Below, one piece after another: positions 16,464 to 24,550 of a stretch of 33,807 bases of DNA; position 1 is the first letter of the stretch, and each line of letters begins with the position of its first letter. The stretch is from Oscillospiraceae bacterium (GTDB taxonomy: Bacteria; Bacillota; Clostridia; Oscillospirales; Oscillospiraceae): the NCBI GenBank assembly GCA_017458825.1, contig JAFSZX010000003.1, positions 1 to 33,807 of the forward strand, given 5' to 3'. The notes under the pieces were generated by a model. It saw only the letters and a list, made by a program, of their open reading frames with translations. It did not search any database and had not been told where the DNA came from. Both the position numbers and the translations under genes were made by a program.

Positions 16464-17131
16464 ACCTGCTCCTCGCCATCCTGCGCCGGCGGTGTTTCTG
16501 ACGGCAGGGGATGGACGTGCCAGCGGAATTTGCTTTCACGGTGATGGATCAGCCGGTCAATATTGCCGCGGTGGCAGTAAACCACCAAACCGGACAAAAC
16601 CACGCACAGGCAGAGATGCACCCACTGCCCGCTAAAGACGAAACAGGCGGTGACAGGGATGCTCACCGCGCCGCACACAGAGCCCAGCGACACGTACCGC
16701 GTGGTGAGCCACAGCAGCAAGAAAAGACCCCACGCCACCAGCGCAATGCGCCAATCCATCATGATCACCAGCACACCGCCGGAGAGGATGCCCTTGCCGC
16801 CTTTCAAGCCGAAGAAGACAGGGAAGATGTGCCCCAGCTCACAGCCGATACCGGCGATGAGCACGCCCAACAGCCAATCCTGCATCACGTGCCGGAGCAT
16901 AAAACCGCCGATCAGTGCGGCGAGGACCGTTTTCCCCATGTCGATAGCGATCACCGCCAGAGCGTATTTTGCCCCGTAGGTGCGGTAGAAGTTAGTCAAA
17001 CCGGCGTTGCCGCTCCCATGGCGGCGCACGTCGTCACCGATGAAAAAATGGGATACCATGACTGAGCCATTGATACAGCCGAAGAAATAGCCCATCAGCA
17101 GTATTACGGCGATAATAAACGCACGAAACAT
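16460..17131 (-). CDS. plsY: Glycerol-3-phosphate acyltransferase PlsY
   Basis: A membrane acyltransferase that uses acyl-phosphate to acylate glycerol-3-phosphate, the first step of phosphatidic acid synthesis and thus upstream of CdsA. The 223 residues have GCINGSVMVSHF near residue 18, RRHGSGNAGLTNFYRTYG near 35-52 and GLKGGKGILSGG near 103-114, all family signatures. It carries a roughly 25-residue C-terminal extension relative to the ~195-residue B. subtilis protein. The ATG overlaps the der stop by 1 nt (TGATG), with GAGGAGG just upstream inside der, so translational coupling is likely. Confidence 0.96.
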   Translation of the reverse strand: MFRAFIIAVILLMGYFFGCINGSVMVSHFFIGDDVRRHGSGNAGLTNFYRTYGAKYALAVIAIDMGKTVLAALIGGFMLRHVMQDWLLGVLIAGIGCELGHIFPVFFGLKGGKGILSGGVLVIMMDWRIALVAWGLFLLLWLTTRYVSLGSVCGAVSIPVTACFVFSGQWVHLCLCVVLSGLVVYCHRGNIDRLIHHRESKFRWHVHPLPSETPPAQDGEEQV

Positions 17132-18459
17132 CAGTTGTCCTCCTCGCCTTTTTGGCGGATACTTAAAATGACCGGCGTGCCTTCCAGACCGAATACGCCG
17201 CGGATCTGGTTTTCCAGATAACGGCGGTAGGAAAAATGAAACAGCTTCTTATCGTTGCAAAACACCACGAAATGGGGCGGCTTGATCCCCACCTGGGTCA
17301 TATAGTAGATCTTCAGCCGCCTGCCCTTGTCGGTGGGCGGCTGTACGCGGGTCTGGGCGTCCGCCAGCACGGAGTTGAGCATTCCGGTTGTGATGCGCAT
17401 GGCGGACTGATCGTTCACGTAGTTGATAAGGGAAAACAGTCGGTCGATCCGCTGACCGGTCAAGGCGGAGATAAAGAGGATGGGGGCGTATGTCATATAG
17501 CTCAGATCCCGCCGGATCTCCTCGCGCATTCTGTCCATGGTCTTGCCGTCTTTTTCCACGGCGTCCCATTTGTTGACCACGATGATGCACGCTTTCCCCG
17601 CCTCATGGGCAAGGCCGGCAACCTTGGTGTCCTGCTCCGTCACGCCGTCCTGGGCGTCCAGCAGGATCAAACACACGTCACTTCGCTCGATCGCCATGGT
17701 AGCACGCAACACACTGTATTTTTCAATGGCGTCGTCCACCTTGGCTTTTTTGCGCATACCGGCGGTGTCGATGAAATTATACTTGCCGGATTCATTTTCA
17801 AAGTAGCTGTCGATCGCGTCACGGGTGGTGCCTGCCACGTCACTGACAATGACGCGCTCTTCACCTAAAATGCGGTTGGTCAGGCTGGATTTACCCACGT
17901 TGGGGCGCCCGATGATGGCAACCTGAATCACGTCGGAATCCGCCTCCGCCTCCGCCTGAGGCGGAAAATGCGCCACACAGGCGTCCAGCAAGTCGCCGGT
18001 ACCGTGCCCGTGTACAGCGGAGACGGCAATGGGATCGCCCAAACCCAAGTTATAAAACTCGTAGAAATCGGGATCGGCGGCGCCGGTGGCGTCCATCTTG
18101 TTCACTGCCAGCACAATAGGTTTGCCGGAGCGCTGCAGAAGATTCGCCACTTCCTGATCGGAGGCGGTGAGCCCGCTTTTGATATCGGTCACCAGAACGA
18201 TCACCGTGGCGTTGTCGATGGCGATTTGCGCCTGCTGACGCATGAACTGAAGGATCTGACTGTCGGTGCCCGGCTCAATACCGCCGGTATCCACCAGCGT
18301 AAAACGGCGGCCGACCCATTCGCACTCGCCGTAGATCCGGTCGCGGGTGACGCCGGGCGTGTCCTCCACGATGGACAGGCGCTGCCCGATCAGTTTATTA
18401 AAAAGCATGGATTTGCCCACGTTGGGGCGCCCCACGATCGCTACCAAGGGTTTTGACAT
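17131..18459 (-). CDS. der: GTPase Der (EngA)
   Basis: A ribosome assembly GTPase acting on the 50S subunit, with two tandem G domains and a KH-like C-terminal domain. Both P-loops read GRPNVGKS (residues ~10-17 and ~184-191). DTGGIEP and DTAGMRKKAKVDD are the G3 and switch regions, and NKMD and NKWD the G4 motifs. The 442 residues are standard. The frame is open 60 codons further upstream, into the DUF512 gene, but the ATG at 18459 has a perfect AGGAGGT and gives the normal N terminus. That Shine-Dalgarno is formed by the last codons of DUF512 (Val-Gly-Gly-stop), 2 nt from its stop, so the two are tightly coupled. Confidence 0.97.
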   Translation of the reverse strand: MSKPLVAIVGRPNVGKSMLFNKLIGQRLSIVEDTPGVTRDRIYGECEWVGRRFTLVDTGGIEPGTDSQILQFMRQQAQIAIDNATVIVLVTDIKSGLTASDQEVANLLQRSGKPIVLAVNKMDATGAADPDFYEFYNLGLGDPIAVSAVHGHGTGDLLDACVAHFPPQAEAEADSDVIQVAIIGRPNVGKSSLTNRILGEERVIVSDVAGTTRDAIDSYFENESGKYNFIDTAGMRKKAKVDDAIEKYSVLRATMAIERSDVCLILLDAQDGVTEQDTKVAGLAHEAGKACIIVVNKWDAVEKDGKTMDRMREEIRRDLSYMTYAPILFISALTGQRIDRLFSLINYVNDQSAMRITTGMLNSVLADAQTRVQPPTDKGRRLKIYYMTQVGIKPPHFVVFCNDKKLFHFSYRRYLENQIRGVFGLEGTPVILSIRQKGEEDN

Positions 18460-18461
18460 GG

Positions 18462-19769
18462 TCAACCTCCTACTGATGTAAACATAGCGTCCGCCAGATC
18501 GCCGCCGTCTGTGCCGACGATCTCCACGGGACAGCCTAATTCCCGCGCCAGACGCTCCACGGTATAGTCGTCCAGAAACACCGTTTCTCCGTGGCGCAAC
18601 ATGTGAAGCGGCAGTAATACCCGCCCCAGTGTGGGGCATCGTTTCAACTGTGCCGCCAGATCACCGCCGGTGAGCAGACCCGCTACGTCGATGGTATGGC
18701 CGAAGAAATCATTGTCGATCCCCACTACCTGACCGTTGAGGGAGGGAAACCGCTCCTGCGCCCGGCACAGAAGATCGCGCAAAAAGCCTTCGGCAGCGCG
18801 CCCTGTGGCGATGGTAAAGAATGACGGCTCTTGGGGCGGATCCGTCAGATCCAGTGCCTGCATGAATTCCTGCTCCAGTGAACGGAGCATCCCCACGCCG
18901 TTTTCCAGCTGCCGGAACTCCTCGTAATAAGAGGCGTCCGGTAATTCCCGTCCGGCGCGCAGATACAGCTCATCGGCGCAGAAGAACATCCGCGTGCCGA
19001 ACCGGGAGAACGCCGCGGCGCCGTATTCGTCCGCGATATCAATGATCTCGGCGGCGGTCTTCTGATCTACCGGACGGAGCTTGGCAAGACCCTGCCGGTA
19101 TTTTGTGATCCCCACCGGCACGATAGAACAGCTGTGAAACCCCATATCCATAAGATCGCCCAGTGTGCGCCGGAGCTGCTCGCCGTCATTCCAGCCGGGA
19201 CAGACCACGATCTGCCCGTTCATTTCGATCCCCGCCTTGCCAAAAGCGCGCATATATTGGAGGGAGCGCTCCGCCTGCTTGTTGCCCAGCATCACGCAGT
19301 GGAGCGTGGGATCCGTGGCGTGTACGGAAACGTTGATAGGGGAGATGTGCAGATCAATGATCCGCTGTGCTTCCCGCTCCGTAAGGTTGGTCAAGGTGAT
19401 GTAATTGCCCAGCAGGAAGGAGAGCCGCGCGTCATCGTCCTTAATATACAGGCTTTGACGCATCCCGGGCGGCATTTGATCGACAAAGCAGAAAATGCAG
19501 TGGTTGGCGCAACGGCGCATCTCGTCCATCAAATAGGTGTCAAAATTCAGCCCCAGATCCATGCCCTCCGGCTTACGGATGCGAACGGTGCGCTCACTGC
19601 CGTCACTCCGCCGGAGCCGGAGCTGGACCTTGGCATCGTAGCCATAGAACCGGTAATCCAGCACGTCCGCAATAGGATGACCGTTGATGGCAAGCAACTG
19701 CTCGCCCGAAGTGATATGAGCCCGCTGTGCGGGGCTGTTTGCATCCACGGAAGCGATCACAGTGCTCAT
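18462..19769 (-). CDS. DUF512 radical SAM protein with PDZ-like N terminus
   Basis: A 435-residue protein of the DUF512 / putative FeS-protein family found next to der in many Firmicutes; its reaction is unknown. The first ~70 residues look like a PDZ-type domain (AHITSGEQLLAINGHPIADVLD). The radical SAM cluster CxxxCxxC is intact, with cysteines at 87, 91 and 94, followed by FVDQMPPGMR and LSFLLGNYITLTNL. The remainder is the DUF512 region (LTGGDLAAQL, VFLDDYTVERL). It is first in a four-gene operon with der, plsY and the EamA gene. The start has GAGGTCG upstream and a consensus-spaced promoter. Confidence 0.93.
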   Translation of the reverse strand: MSTVIASVDANSPAQRAHITSGEQLLAINGHPIADVLDYRFYGYDAKVQLRLRRSDGSERTVRIRKPEGMDLGLNFDTYLMDEMRRCANHCIFCFVDQMPPGMRQSLYIKDDDARLSFLLGNYITLTNLTEREAQRIIDLHISPINVSVHATDPTLHCVMLGNKQAERSLQYMRAFGKAGIEMNGQIVVCPGWNDGEQLRRTLGDLMDMGFHSCSIVPVGITKYRQGLAKLRPVDQKTAAEIIDIADEYGAAAFSRFGTRMFFCADELYLRAGRELPDASYYEEFRQLENGVGMLRSLEQEFMQALDLTDPPQEPSFFTIATGRAAEGFLRDLLCRAQERFPSLNGQVVGIDNDFFGHTIDVAGLLTGGDLAAQLKRCPTLGRVLLPLHMLRHGETVFLDDYTVERLARELGCPVEIVGTDGGDLADAMFTSVGG

Positions 19770-19798
19770 GGCGCGACCTCAAAATAATATAATATAGT

Positions 19799-19827
19799 AT
19801 TATAGCCGAAAGCGCCGCCGTTGGCAA
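19799..19827 (-). promoter_or_regulatory. Promoter of the DUF512-der-plsY-EamA operon
   Basis: On the minus strand TTGCCA (19822-19827) and a perfect TATAAT (19799-19804) are separated by 17 bp, 30 bp before the DUF512 start. It sits back to back with the GNAT promoter, whose -35 is 19 bp away. Confidence 0.8.
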
Positions 19828-19846
19828 GGGGCGAATCGCGCAGTAC

Positions 19847-19875
19847 TTGCAAATTACGGGAGTGGTTGGTATACT
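19847..19875 (+). promoter_or_regulatory. Promoter of the GNAT gene
   Basis: TTGCAA (19847-19852) and TATACT (19870-19875) are separated by 17 bp; the GNAT start codon is 41 bp downstream. Confidence 0.8.
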
Positions 19876-19916
19876 GTTTCCTAAAGAATCGGTCGTTACA
19901 GCAGGGAGGCGGAGAC

Positions 19917-20471
19917 ATGATACGGATTCGCGACGCGACGATGGCGGATTGCCCGCGGCTTTTGGAGATATACGGCTATTACGTGCTCCATACGGCGATC
20001 TCTTTTGAGTATACCGTTCCGTCAGCGAAGGTATTTGGAAAACGCATGGAAAACACCATGCGCCGCTATCCCTATCTGGTGGCGGAGGAGGACGGCACCG
20101 TGCTGGGCTATGCCTACGCAGGTCCCTTTGCCGCCCGCGCGGCGTACGACTGGGACTGTGAGGTGACGGTTTATGTGGACCGTTCCGCCTGTAAACGGGG
20201 TGTGGGGCGCTGTCTCTACGGTGCGCTTCAAGAGGCGCTGGAACGTATGGGAATGGTTAACATGTACGCCTGTGTGGCGTATCCGGAGCAGGACGACGAG
20301 TATCTGACCGGCAACAGTATGGATTTCCATCGGCACATGGGCTATGAGGAACTGGGGCGCTTTCCGCGCTGCGGCTATAAGTTTGGGCGCTGGTATCACA
20401 TGTCATGGCTGGGAAAACGGATCGGCACATACAGTGCGCGTCAGCCGGCGGTCCGGCCTTACAAAGGGTAG
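19917..20471 (+). CDS. GNAT family N-acetyltransferase
   Basis: A 184-residue acetyl-CoA-dependent acetyltransferase of the phosphinothricin-acetyltransferase-like group. It opens IRIRDATMADCPRLLEIY and has the SFEYTVPS stretch near residues 29-36. The acetyl-CoA motif is RGVGRCLYGAL near 94-104. Family members acetylate amino groups of amino acids or toxic analogues; the substrate is not readable here, and no resistance claim is made. The ATG at 19917 follows GGGAGGCGGAG and begins the domain exactly; an upstream start would precede the promoter -10 box. It is a single-gene transcript, with no strong terminator of its own apart from the hairpin at 20496-20521. Confidence 0.9.
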   Translation: MIRIRDATMADCPRLLEIYGYYVLHTAISFEYTVPSAKVFGKRMENTMRRYPYLVAEEDGTVLGYAYAGPFAARAAYDWDCEVTVYVDRSACKRGVGRCLYGALQEALERMGMVNMYACVAYPEQDDEYLTGNSMDFHRHMGYEELGRFPRCGYKFGRWYHMSWLGKRIGTYSARQPAVRPYKG

Positions 20472-20483
20472 ACGGGAGATCGC

Positions 20484-20521
20484 GGCAAAAAGTAAGGGAG
20501 GGAAGACAACGCTTCCCTCCC
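20484..20521 (-). terminator. Terminator of rpmF (shared with GNAT)
   Basis: A 10-bp stem (20496-20505 with 20512-20521) lies between the convergent genes. On the minus strand it is followed by TTACTTTTTG, a fair T-run, so it mainly serves rpmF. Confidence 0.82.
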
Positions 20522-20536
20522 AACAAGGACACACGA

Positions 20537-20734
20537 TTACTTTTCCGCCGCCACGGACTTGATGACCTTGACCTCGCGGCCGTTATAGGTACCACATTCC
20601 GGACACATTCTGTGAGGCAGATGCAGCGCGCCGCACTTGGGGCATGCTACCAAACCGGGAGCCGCCAGCTTCCACACGGAGCTGCGTCTTTTGTTGCGTC
20701 TTTGCTTAGATACTTTTCCTTTCGGGACTGCCAT
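20537..20734 (-). CDS. rpmF: 50S ribosomal protein L32
   Basis: A 65-residue L32 starting MAVPKGKVSKQRRNKRRS, the conserved N terminus of the family. It keeps the four zinc cysteines (31, 34, 44 and 47, in CPKC and CPEC), so this is the zinc-binding paralogue type. The Shine-Dalgarno AGGAGGTG lies just upstream. It follows the DUF177 gene by 58 nt in the classical yceD-rpmF pair. Confidence 0.98.
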   Translation of the reverse strand: MAVPKGKVSKQRRNKRRSSVWKLAAPGLVACPKCGALHLPHRMCPECGTYNGREVKVIKSVAAEK

Positions 20735-20792
20735 GTTGACACCTCCTTGGTCGTAACTGCCTGGGCAGTAATTTATAGTGGGTCGCTCGCCG

Positions 20793-21287
20793 TTACCGCT
20801 CCAACAGACTTGCCAGCTTCATGAGCCGGGGGTCTGTTTCTTTTTTGCACCGGCACGGTTCCGCGTTCAAATTGGCGCCGCAACCGCCGCAAAGACCTTT
20901 GCAATCCGGCGAGCAGAGAATTTTCATGTCCATGGCAAGGATGAACGCGGTACGCGCCAGCGCAGCAAGATCCACCGTATCGTCCTCCAGCAGAACGATC
21001 TCCTCATTATCGTCGAACTGCTTTTCCTCCGCCAGAATACAGGCGTAGGACGCGGATTTCGGGAGATCGAACTCGGTCAGACACCGATCGCACACGGCGC
21101 AAAGCGTTGTCTGCGCCGTCAGCTCACACAGCAGGACGCCCGCCTCATTCCGCACCACGCCGTCCACAGCGACGGGGCGTGAGACAGGGTGCATGCCGCC
21201 GAACGTCAAATCGCTCAGGTCCATGGTAAAATGGAACTCCTCGCGCTTACCCGGCGTATGCAACAGCTTGTTGACGTTCAGACGCAT
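20793..21287 (-). CDS. DUF177 (YceD) family protein
   Basis: A 164-residue protein of the DUF177/YceD family, linked in bacteria and plants to 23S rRNA accumulation, and almost always encoded just before rpmF, as here. Three Cys at 63, 66 and 69 (CAVCDRC) and a cluster of six at 125-147 (CSPDC, CGGC, CRC) suggest bound metal, typical of the Firmicutes branch. The frame is open far upstream, but the ATG at 21287 has GAGGTG ahead of it and a perfect promoter 28 bp away. The longer version would run into the divergent RluA gene. Confidence 0.93.
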   Translation of the reverse strand: MRLNVNKLLHTPGKREEFHFTMDLSDLTFGGMHPVSRPVAVDGVVRNEAGVLLCELTAQTTLCAVCDRCLTEFDLPKSASYACILAEEKQFDDNEEIVLLEDDTVDLAALARTAFILAMDMKILCSPDCKGLCGGCGANLNAEPCRCKKETDPRLMKLASLLER

Positions 21288-21314
21288 AACACACCTCGCA
21301 ATGACACGACTGAT

Positions 21315-21343
21315 ATTATAGTGGATGGCAAGGCGCTTGTCAA
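21315..21343 (-). promoter_or_regulatory. Consensus sigma-A promoter of DUF177-rpmF
   Basis: On the minus strand a perfect TTGACA (21338-21343) and a perfect TATAAT (21315-21320) are separated by 17 bp. It should be among the strongest promoters in the window, as expected for a ribosomal protein gene. Confidence 0.92.
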
Positions 21344-21362
21344 ACATTTTCTCACAAATATT

Positions 21363-21390
21363 TTGACTTTTTTCCAAAAAGAGATAGAAT
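21363..21390 (+). promoter_or_regulatory. Promoter of the S4-domain RluA gene
   Basis: TTGACT (21363-21368) and TAGAAT (21385-21390) are separated by 16 bp. The -35 lies only 19 bp from the -35 of the divergent DUF177 promoter, so the two polymerases would compete for the same face of DNA. Confidence 0.75.
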
Positions 21391-21419
21391 AGGAGGGGAA
21401 CGGGAGAGGAGGCGAACGT

Positions 21420-22382
21420 ATGCGCGAGTTGACCGTGGGGAAAAACGACGCGGGAATGCGTCTGGATCGGTTTATATCCAAGTCGGTCCCCGGACTTCCG
21501 GCAGGCCTTATGCAAAAGTTTATCCGCTGTAAAAATATCAAGCACAACGGCGCTCGGGCACAGCGCGACGCGCGGGTGCGGGAAGGGGACGTGCTTTCTC
21601 TCTATATAGCCGACGCGTTTTTTGAATCTCCCCGGGAAGACGATCGGTTTTACGCCGCCTTTACGCCGCATCTGGATATTCTCTATGAAGATGAAAACCT
21701 GCTGCTCCTGAATAAACGGCCGGGGCTTGTGGTACACGCTGACGAAACGGAGAAAGTCAATACGCTGATCCACCATGTGCAGGCGTATTTATACCAAAAG
21801 GGTGAGTGGGACCCACGCAAGGAAAACAGCTTTACACCCGCTCTATGCAATAGGATCGACCGCAATACCGGCGGCATTGTTTTGGCGGCAAAGAACGCCG
21901 AAACGCTCCGCGTTCTCAATGAAAAGATCCGTGACCGTGAGATCGGGAAGCACTATCTGTGTATCACCGTAGGGCGGCCGCGCCCCGCCGAGGGGACGAT
22001 CCGCTGTTTTCTTTTGAAGGACGAGAAGAACAATACGGTGTCTGTCTATCACCGCCCTGTCAGCGGCGGCAAGACGGCGGTAACGCACTATAAAACGCTC
22101 CAAAGCCGCGGCGAATTGAGCTTGGTAGAGGCGTCGCTGGAAACAGGGCGCACCCACCAGATCCGCGCCTCCTTTGCCGACATGGGCTGTCCGCTGCTGG
22201 GGGACGGGAAATACGGCAGGGGCGAGGTAAACCGCCGTTGCGGGCAGACCCGCCAGGCACTGTGGGCGTATCGCGTCAGCTTCGACCTGCCCACGGACGC
22301 AGGTTGCCTGAACTATCTGCGCGGCCGCAGCTTCGCGGTGAAAAACGTGCCGTTTGTGCAGGCGTTTTTTCCGGAAAAATGA
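21420..22382 (+). CDS. RluA family pseudouridine synthase with S4 domain
   Basis: A 320-residue synthase with an N-terminal S4 RNA-binding domain (residues ~10-65, MRLDRFISKSVPGLPAG), followed by the catalytic domain. The active-site motif reads NRIDRNTGG with the nucleophilic Asp at about 147, instead of HRLD; this variant is usual in one Firmicutes subgroup. GRTHQIRASFA and GDGKYG complete the signature. It probably modifies 23S rRNA; the site cannot be assigned, so no rlu symbol is given. The start follows GAGAGGAGG. It is transcribed alone, divergently from DUF177-rpmF. Confidence 0.93.
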   Translation: MRELTVGKNDAGMRLDRFISKSVPGLPAGLMQKFIRCKNIKHNGARAQRDARVREGDVLSLYIADAFFESPREDDRFYAAFTPHLDILYEDENLLLLNKRPGLVVHADETEKVNTLIHHVQAYLYQKGEWDPRKENSFTPALCNRIDRNTGGIVLAAKNAETLRVLNEKIRDREIGKHYLCITVGRPRPAEGTIRCFLLKDEKNNTVSVYHRPVSGGKTAVTHYKTLQSRGELSLVEASLETGRTHQIRASFADMGCPLLGDGKYGRGEVNRRCGQTRQALWAYRVSFDLPTDAGCLNYLRGRSFAVKNVPFVQAFFPEK

Positions 22383-22415
22383 TGCGTCGCGGCAGGTGAT
22401 TCGACGAATTTTTAC

Positions 22416-22444
22416 TTGACAATTCCCTGCAAATCGTGTATCAT
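22416..22444 (+). promoter_or_regulatory. Sigma-A promoter of the ylxM-ffh operon
   Basis: A perfect TTGACA (22416-22421) and TATCAT (22439-22444) are separated by 17 bp. The transcript would start near 22451, at the inverted repeat described next. Confidence 0.88.
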
Positions 22445-22452
22445 AGTTTTGT

Positions 22453-22474
22453 TGTAAAGGCAAAATACTTTACA
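22453..22474 (+). promoter_or_regulatory. Perfect inverted repeat in the ylxM leader
   Basis: TGTAAAG (22453-22459) and CTTTACA (22468-22474) flank an 8-nt A-rich spacer. The repeat begins at the expected transcription start and ends at the AGGAGG of ylxM. It could be a repressor operator, or an RNA hairpin that stabilises the 5' end or limits ribosome access. Confidence 0.6.
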
Positions 22475-22489
22475 GGAGGAGATGCATCC

Positions 22490-22855
22490 GTGAAAAGCCA
22501 GACATTTCGCATGACCATGCTTTATGATTTTTACGGCGAACTCCTCACCGAGCGGCAAAAGGAGTTTTACGATCTCTATTACAACGAGGATCTGTCCTTA
22601 AGCGAGATCGCCGAGAACTACGGCGTTTCCCGCCAAGGCGTTCGTGATGTGATCATCCGTGCCGAAGCGGTGATGAACGATGTGGAGGAAAAGACCGGTA
22701 TCGTAAAGCGCTTCATGGGACTGCAAGCGAAGATCGGCGCCATTGAGGACGCCGCCCGTCAACTGCGGGAGCTGAATTATCGCCGCTATGAAAATCCCGA
22801 GCTGGGGCGCCTGGCGGACACCATCGAGAAGAATATCGCCGCGCTGAAGGAGTAA
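22490..22855 (+). CDS. ylxM: YlxM family DNA-binding protein (SRP-associated)
   Basis: A 121-residue helix-turn-helix protein encoded directly before ffh, as in most Firmicutes. The core reads LLTERQKEFYDLYYNEDLSL, then SEIAENYGVSRQGVRDVIIRAE, a sigma-70 region 4-like HTH. In streptococci YlxM binds the signal recognition particle and influences Ffh. I chose the GTG at 22490: AGGAGGA lies ~9 nt upstream, while an in-frame ATG at 22436 precedes the -10 box, and an ATG at 22511 has no Shine-Dalgarno. It ends 6 nt before ffh. Confidence 0.93.
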   Translation: MKSQTFRMTMLYDFYGELLTERQKEFYDLYYNEDLSLSEIAENYGVSRQGVRDVIIRAEAVMNDVEEKTGIVKRFMGLQAKIGAIEDAARQLRELNYRRYENPELGRLADTIEKNIAALKE

Positions 22856-22861
22856 CAAGGC

Positions 22862-24241
22862 ATGGCCTTTGAGGGATTGAGCGAAAAACTGAACACCGCG
22901 TTTCGCCGTCTGCGCGGCAAGGGCAGGCTGACGGAGGATGACGTTCGCACCGGTATGCGGGAGGTTCGTCTTGCGCTGCTGGAAGCGGATGTCAGCTATA
23001 AGGTAGTCAAGGATTTCGTCGCCAAAGTTACGGAACGCTGTATCGGCGCGGACGTGTTGGAAAGCCTTACGCCCGGTCAGCAGGTGGTGAAGATCGTCAA
23101 CGAGGAGTTGACGGCACTGATGGGCGGCGCCAATGCGCGGCTCACCTTCGCGCCTCATCCGCCAACCGTGGTGATGATGGTGGGCTTGCAGGGCGCCGGT
23201 AAGACCACCAACGGCGCCAAACTGGCAGGTCTGATGCGCCGGCAGTTCGGCAAGCGGCCTCTGCTGGCGGCGTGCGACGTGTACCGTCCTGCCGCCATTA
23301 CCCAGTTGCAGGTCGTGGGCGGACAGCTGGATATCCCCGTTTTTGAAGAGGGGCAGAGCGATCCGGTCGCCATTGCGCGCCACGCGGTCGCCTACGCAAA
23401 AGATCACGGGTTTGACATGGTGTTTCTGGACACCGCCGGACGGCTGCACATCGATCAGGTGTTGATGGACGAGCTGAAAGCCGTCAAAGCCGCGGTGAAT
23501 CCCACGGAGATATTACTGGTGGTAGACGCCATGACCGGTCAGGACGCGGTAAACGCCGCCACCGCCTTTGACGAGGCGCTGGGGATCGACGGCGTACTGC
23601 TGACCAAGCTGGACGGCGACGCCCGGGGCGGCGCGGCACTTTCCATTCGTGCCGTTACCGGTAAACCCATCAAATTCGCCGGCACCGGCGAGAAGCTGGA
23701 TATGATCGAGCTGTTCCATCCCGAACGGATGGCGTCCCGGATTTTAGGGATGGGGGACGTTCTGTCGTTCATTGAAAAGGCGGAACAGCAGTTTGATGAG
23801 AAGCAGGCGCAGAAGTTAGAGGAGAAACTGCGGAAGAACCGCTTCACCCTCTCCGACTATCTGGAGCAGATGGAGCAGATCCAGCGCATGGGCGATTTGA
23901 GCCAGTTGATCGGCATGTTGCCCGGTCAGATGACAAAGGGATTCGATCCCAATCAGATCGACGAGCGGCAGTTTGCCCGCAACAAGGCCATCATCCAATC
24001 CATGACGCCGCTGGAGCGTGAGAATCCCCGGATCCTGAACGCGGGGCGTAAACGCCGGATCGCCGCGGGGTGCGGTCTGGAGGTGGTGGACGTGAACCGT
24101 CTCATCAAATCCTATGAGATGCTGCAGGAGCTGACCCGTTCCATGTCCCGCGGCAGGATGCCGAATCTGGGCGCCATGGGAGGTATGGGCGGCAGAGGCG
24201 GCGCCATGCGCGGCTTCGGGCGGAAAAAACGTTGGAAATAA
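22862..24241 (+). CDS. ffh: Signal recognition particle protein Ffh
   Basis: The SRP54 homologue that binds signal sequences and 4.5S/6S-type SRP RNA to bring ribosomes to the membrane. The 459 residues have the N-terminal four-helix bundle (1-95) and the G domain with GLQGAGKTT near residues 108-116. ACDVYRPAAITQL, DTAGRLHID and TKLDGDARGG follow. The methionine-rich M domain (from ~320) ends in a glycine- and basic-rich tail (MGGMGGRGGAM...RKKRWK). Its SRP RNA gene is not in the window. rpsP follows after a 54-nt gap. Confidence 0.98.
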   Translation: MAFEGLSEKLNTAFRRLRGKGRLTEDDVRTGMREVRLALLEADVSYKVVKDFVAKVTERCIGADVLESLTPGQQVVKIVNEELTALMGGANARLTFAPHPPTVVMMVGLQGAGKTTNGAKLAGLMRRQFGKRPLLAACDVYRPAAITQLQVVGGQLDIPVFEEGQSDPVAIARHAVAYAKDHGFDMVFLDTAGRLHIDQVLMDELKAVKAAVNPTEILLVVDAMTGQDAVNAATAFDEALGIDGVLLTKLDGDARGGAALSIRAVTGKPIKFAGTGEKLDMIELFHPERMASRILGMGDVLSFIEKAEQQFDEKQAQKLEEKLRKNRFTLSDYLEQMEQIQRMGDLSQLIGMLPGQMTKGFDPNQIDERQFARNKAIIQSMTPLERENPRILNAGRKRRIAAGCGLEVVDVNRLIKSYEMLQELTRSMSRGRMPNLGAMGGMGGRGGAMRGFGRKKRWK

Positions 24242-24295
24242 GTGCATCAAGAGCATTTATTCATACATGAAATTTTTTTGTTGGAGGAAAAAACA

Positions 24296-24535
24296 ATGGT
24301 CAAGATTCGTTTGAGAAGAATGGGCGCCAAGAAAGCTCCTTTCTACCGCGTCGTGGTGGCGGATTCCCGTTATCCCCGTGACGGTCGTTTCATTGAGGAG
24401 ATCGGTACTTACAATCCCTGCGTCAGCCCTGCTGAGATCAAGATCGACGCCGAGCGCGCCAAGGAGTGGATCGCCACCGGCGCTCAACCCACCGATACGG
24501 TTCGCGCTCTGCTGAAAAAGGTCGACGTTCTGTAA
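24296..24535 (+). CDS. rpsP: 30S ribosomal protein S16
   Basis: A 79-residue S16 starting [20 protein letters not shown], the conserved opening, with [18 protein letters not shown] behind it. The open frame begins at 24242, but the ATG at 24296 has TTGGAGGA upstream and gives the normal protein. It lies between ffh and khpA in the standard clostridial order. Confidence 0.98.
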   Translation: MVKIRLRRMGAKKAPFYRVVVADSRYPRDGRFIEEIGTYNPCVSPAEIKIDAERAKEWIATGAQPTDTVRALLKKVDVL

Positions 24536-24550
24536 GGCGGGGGCACAGCC

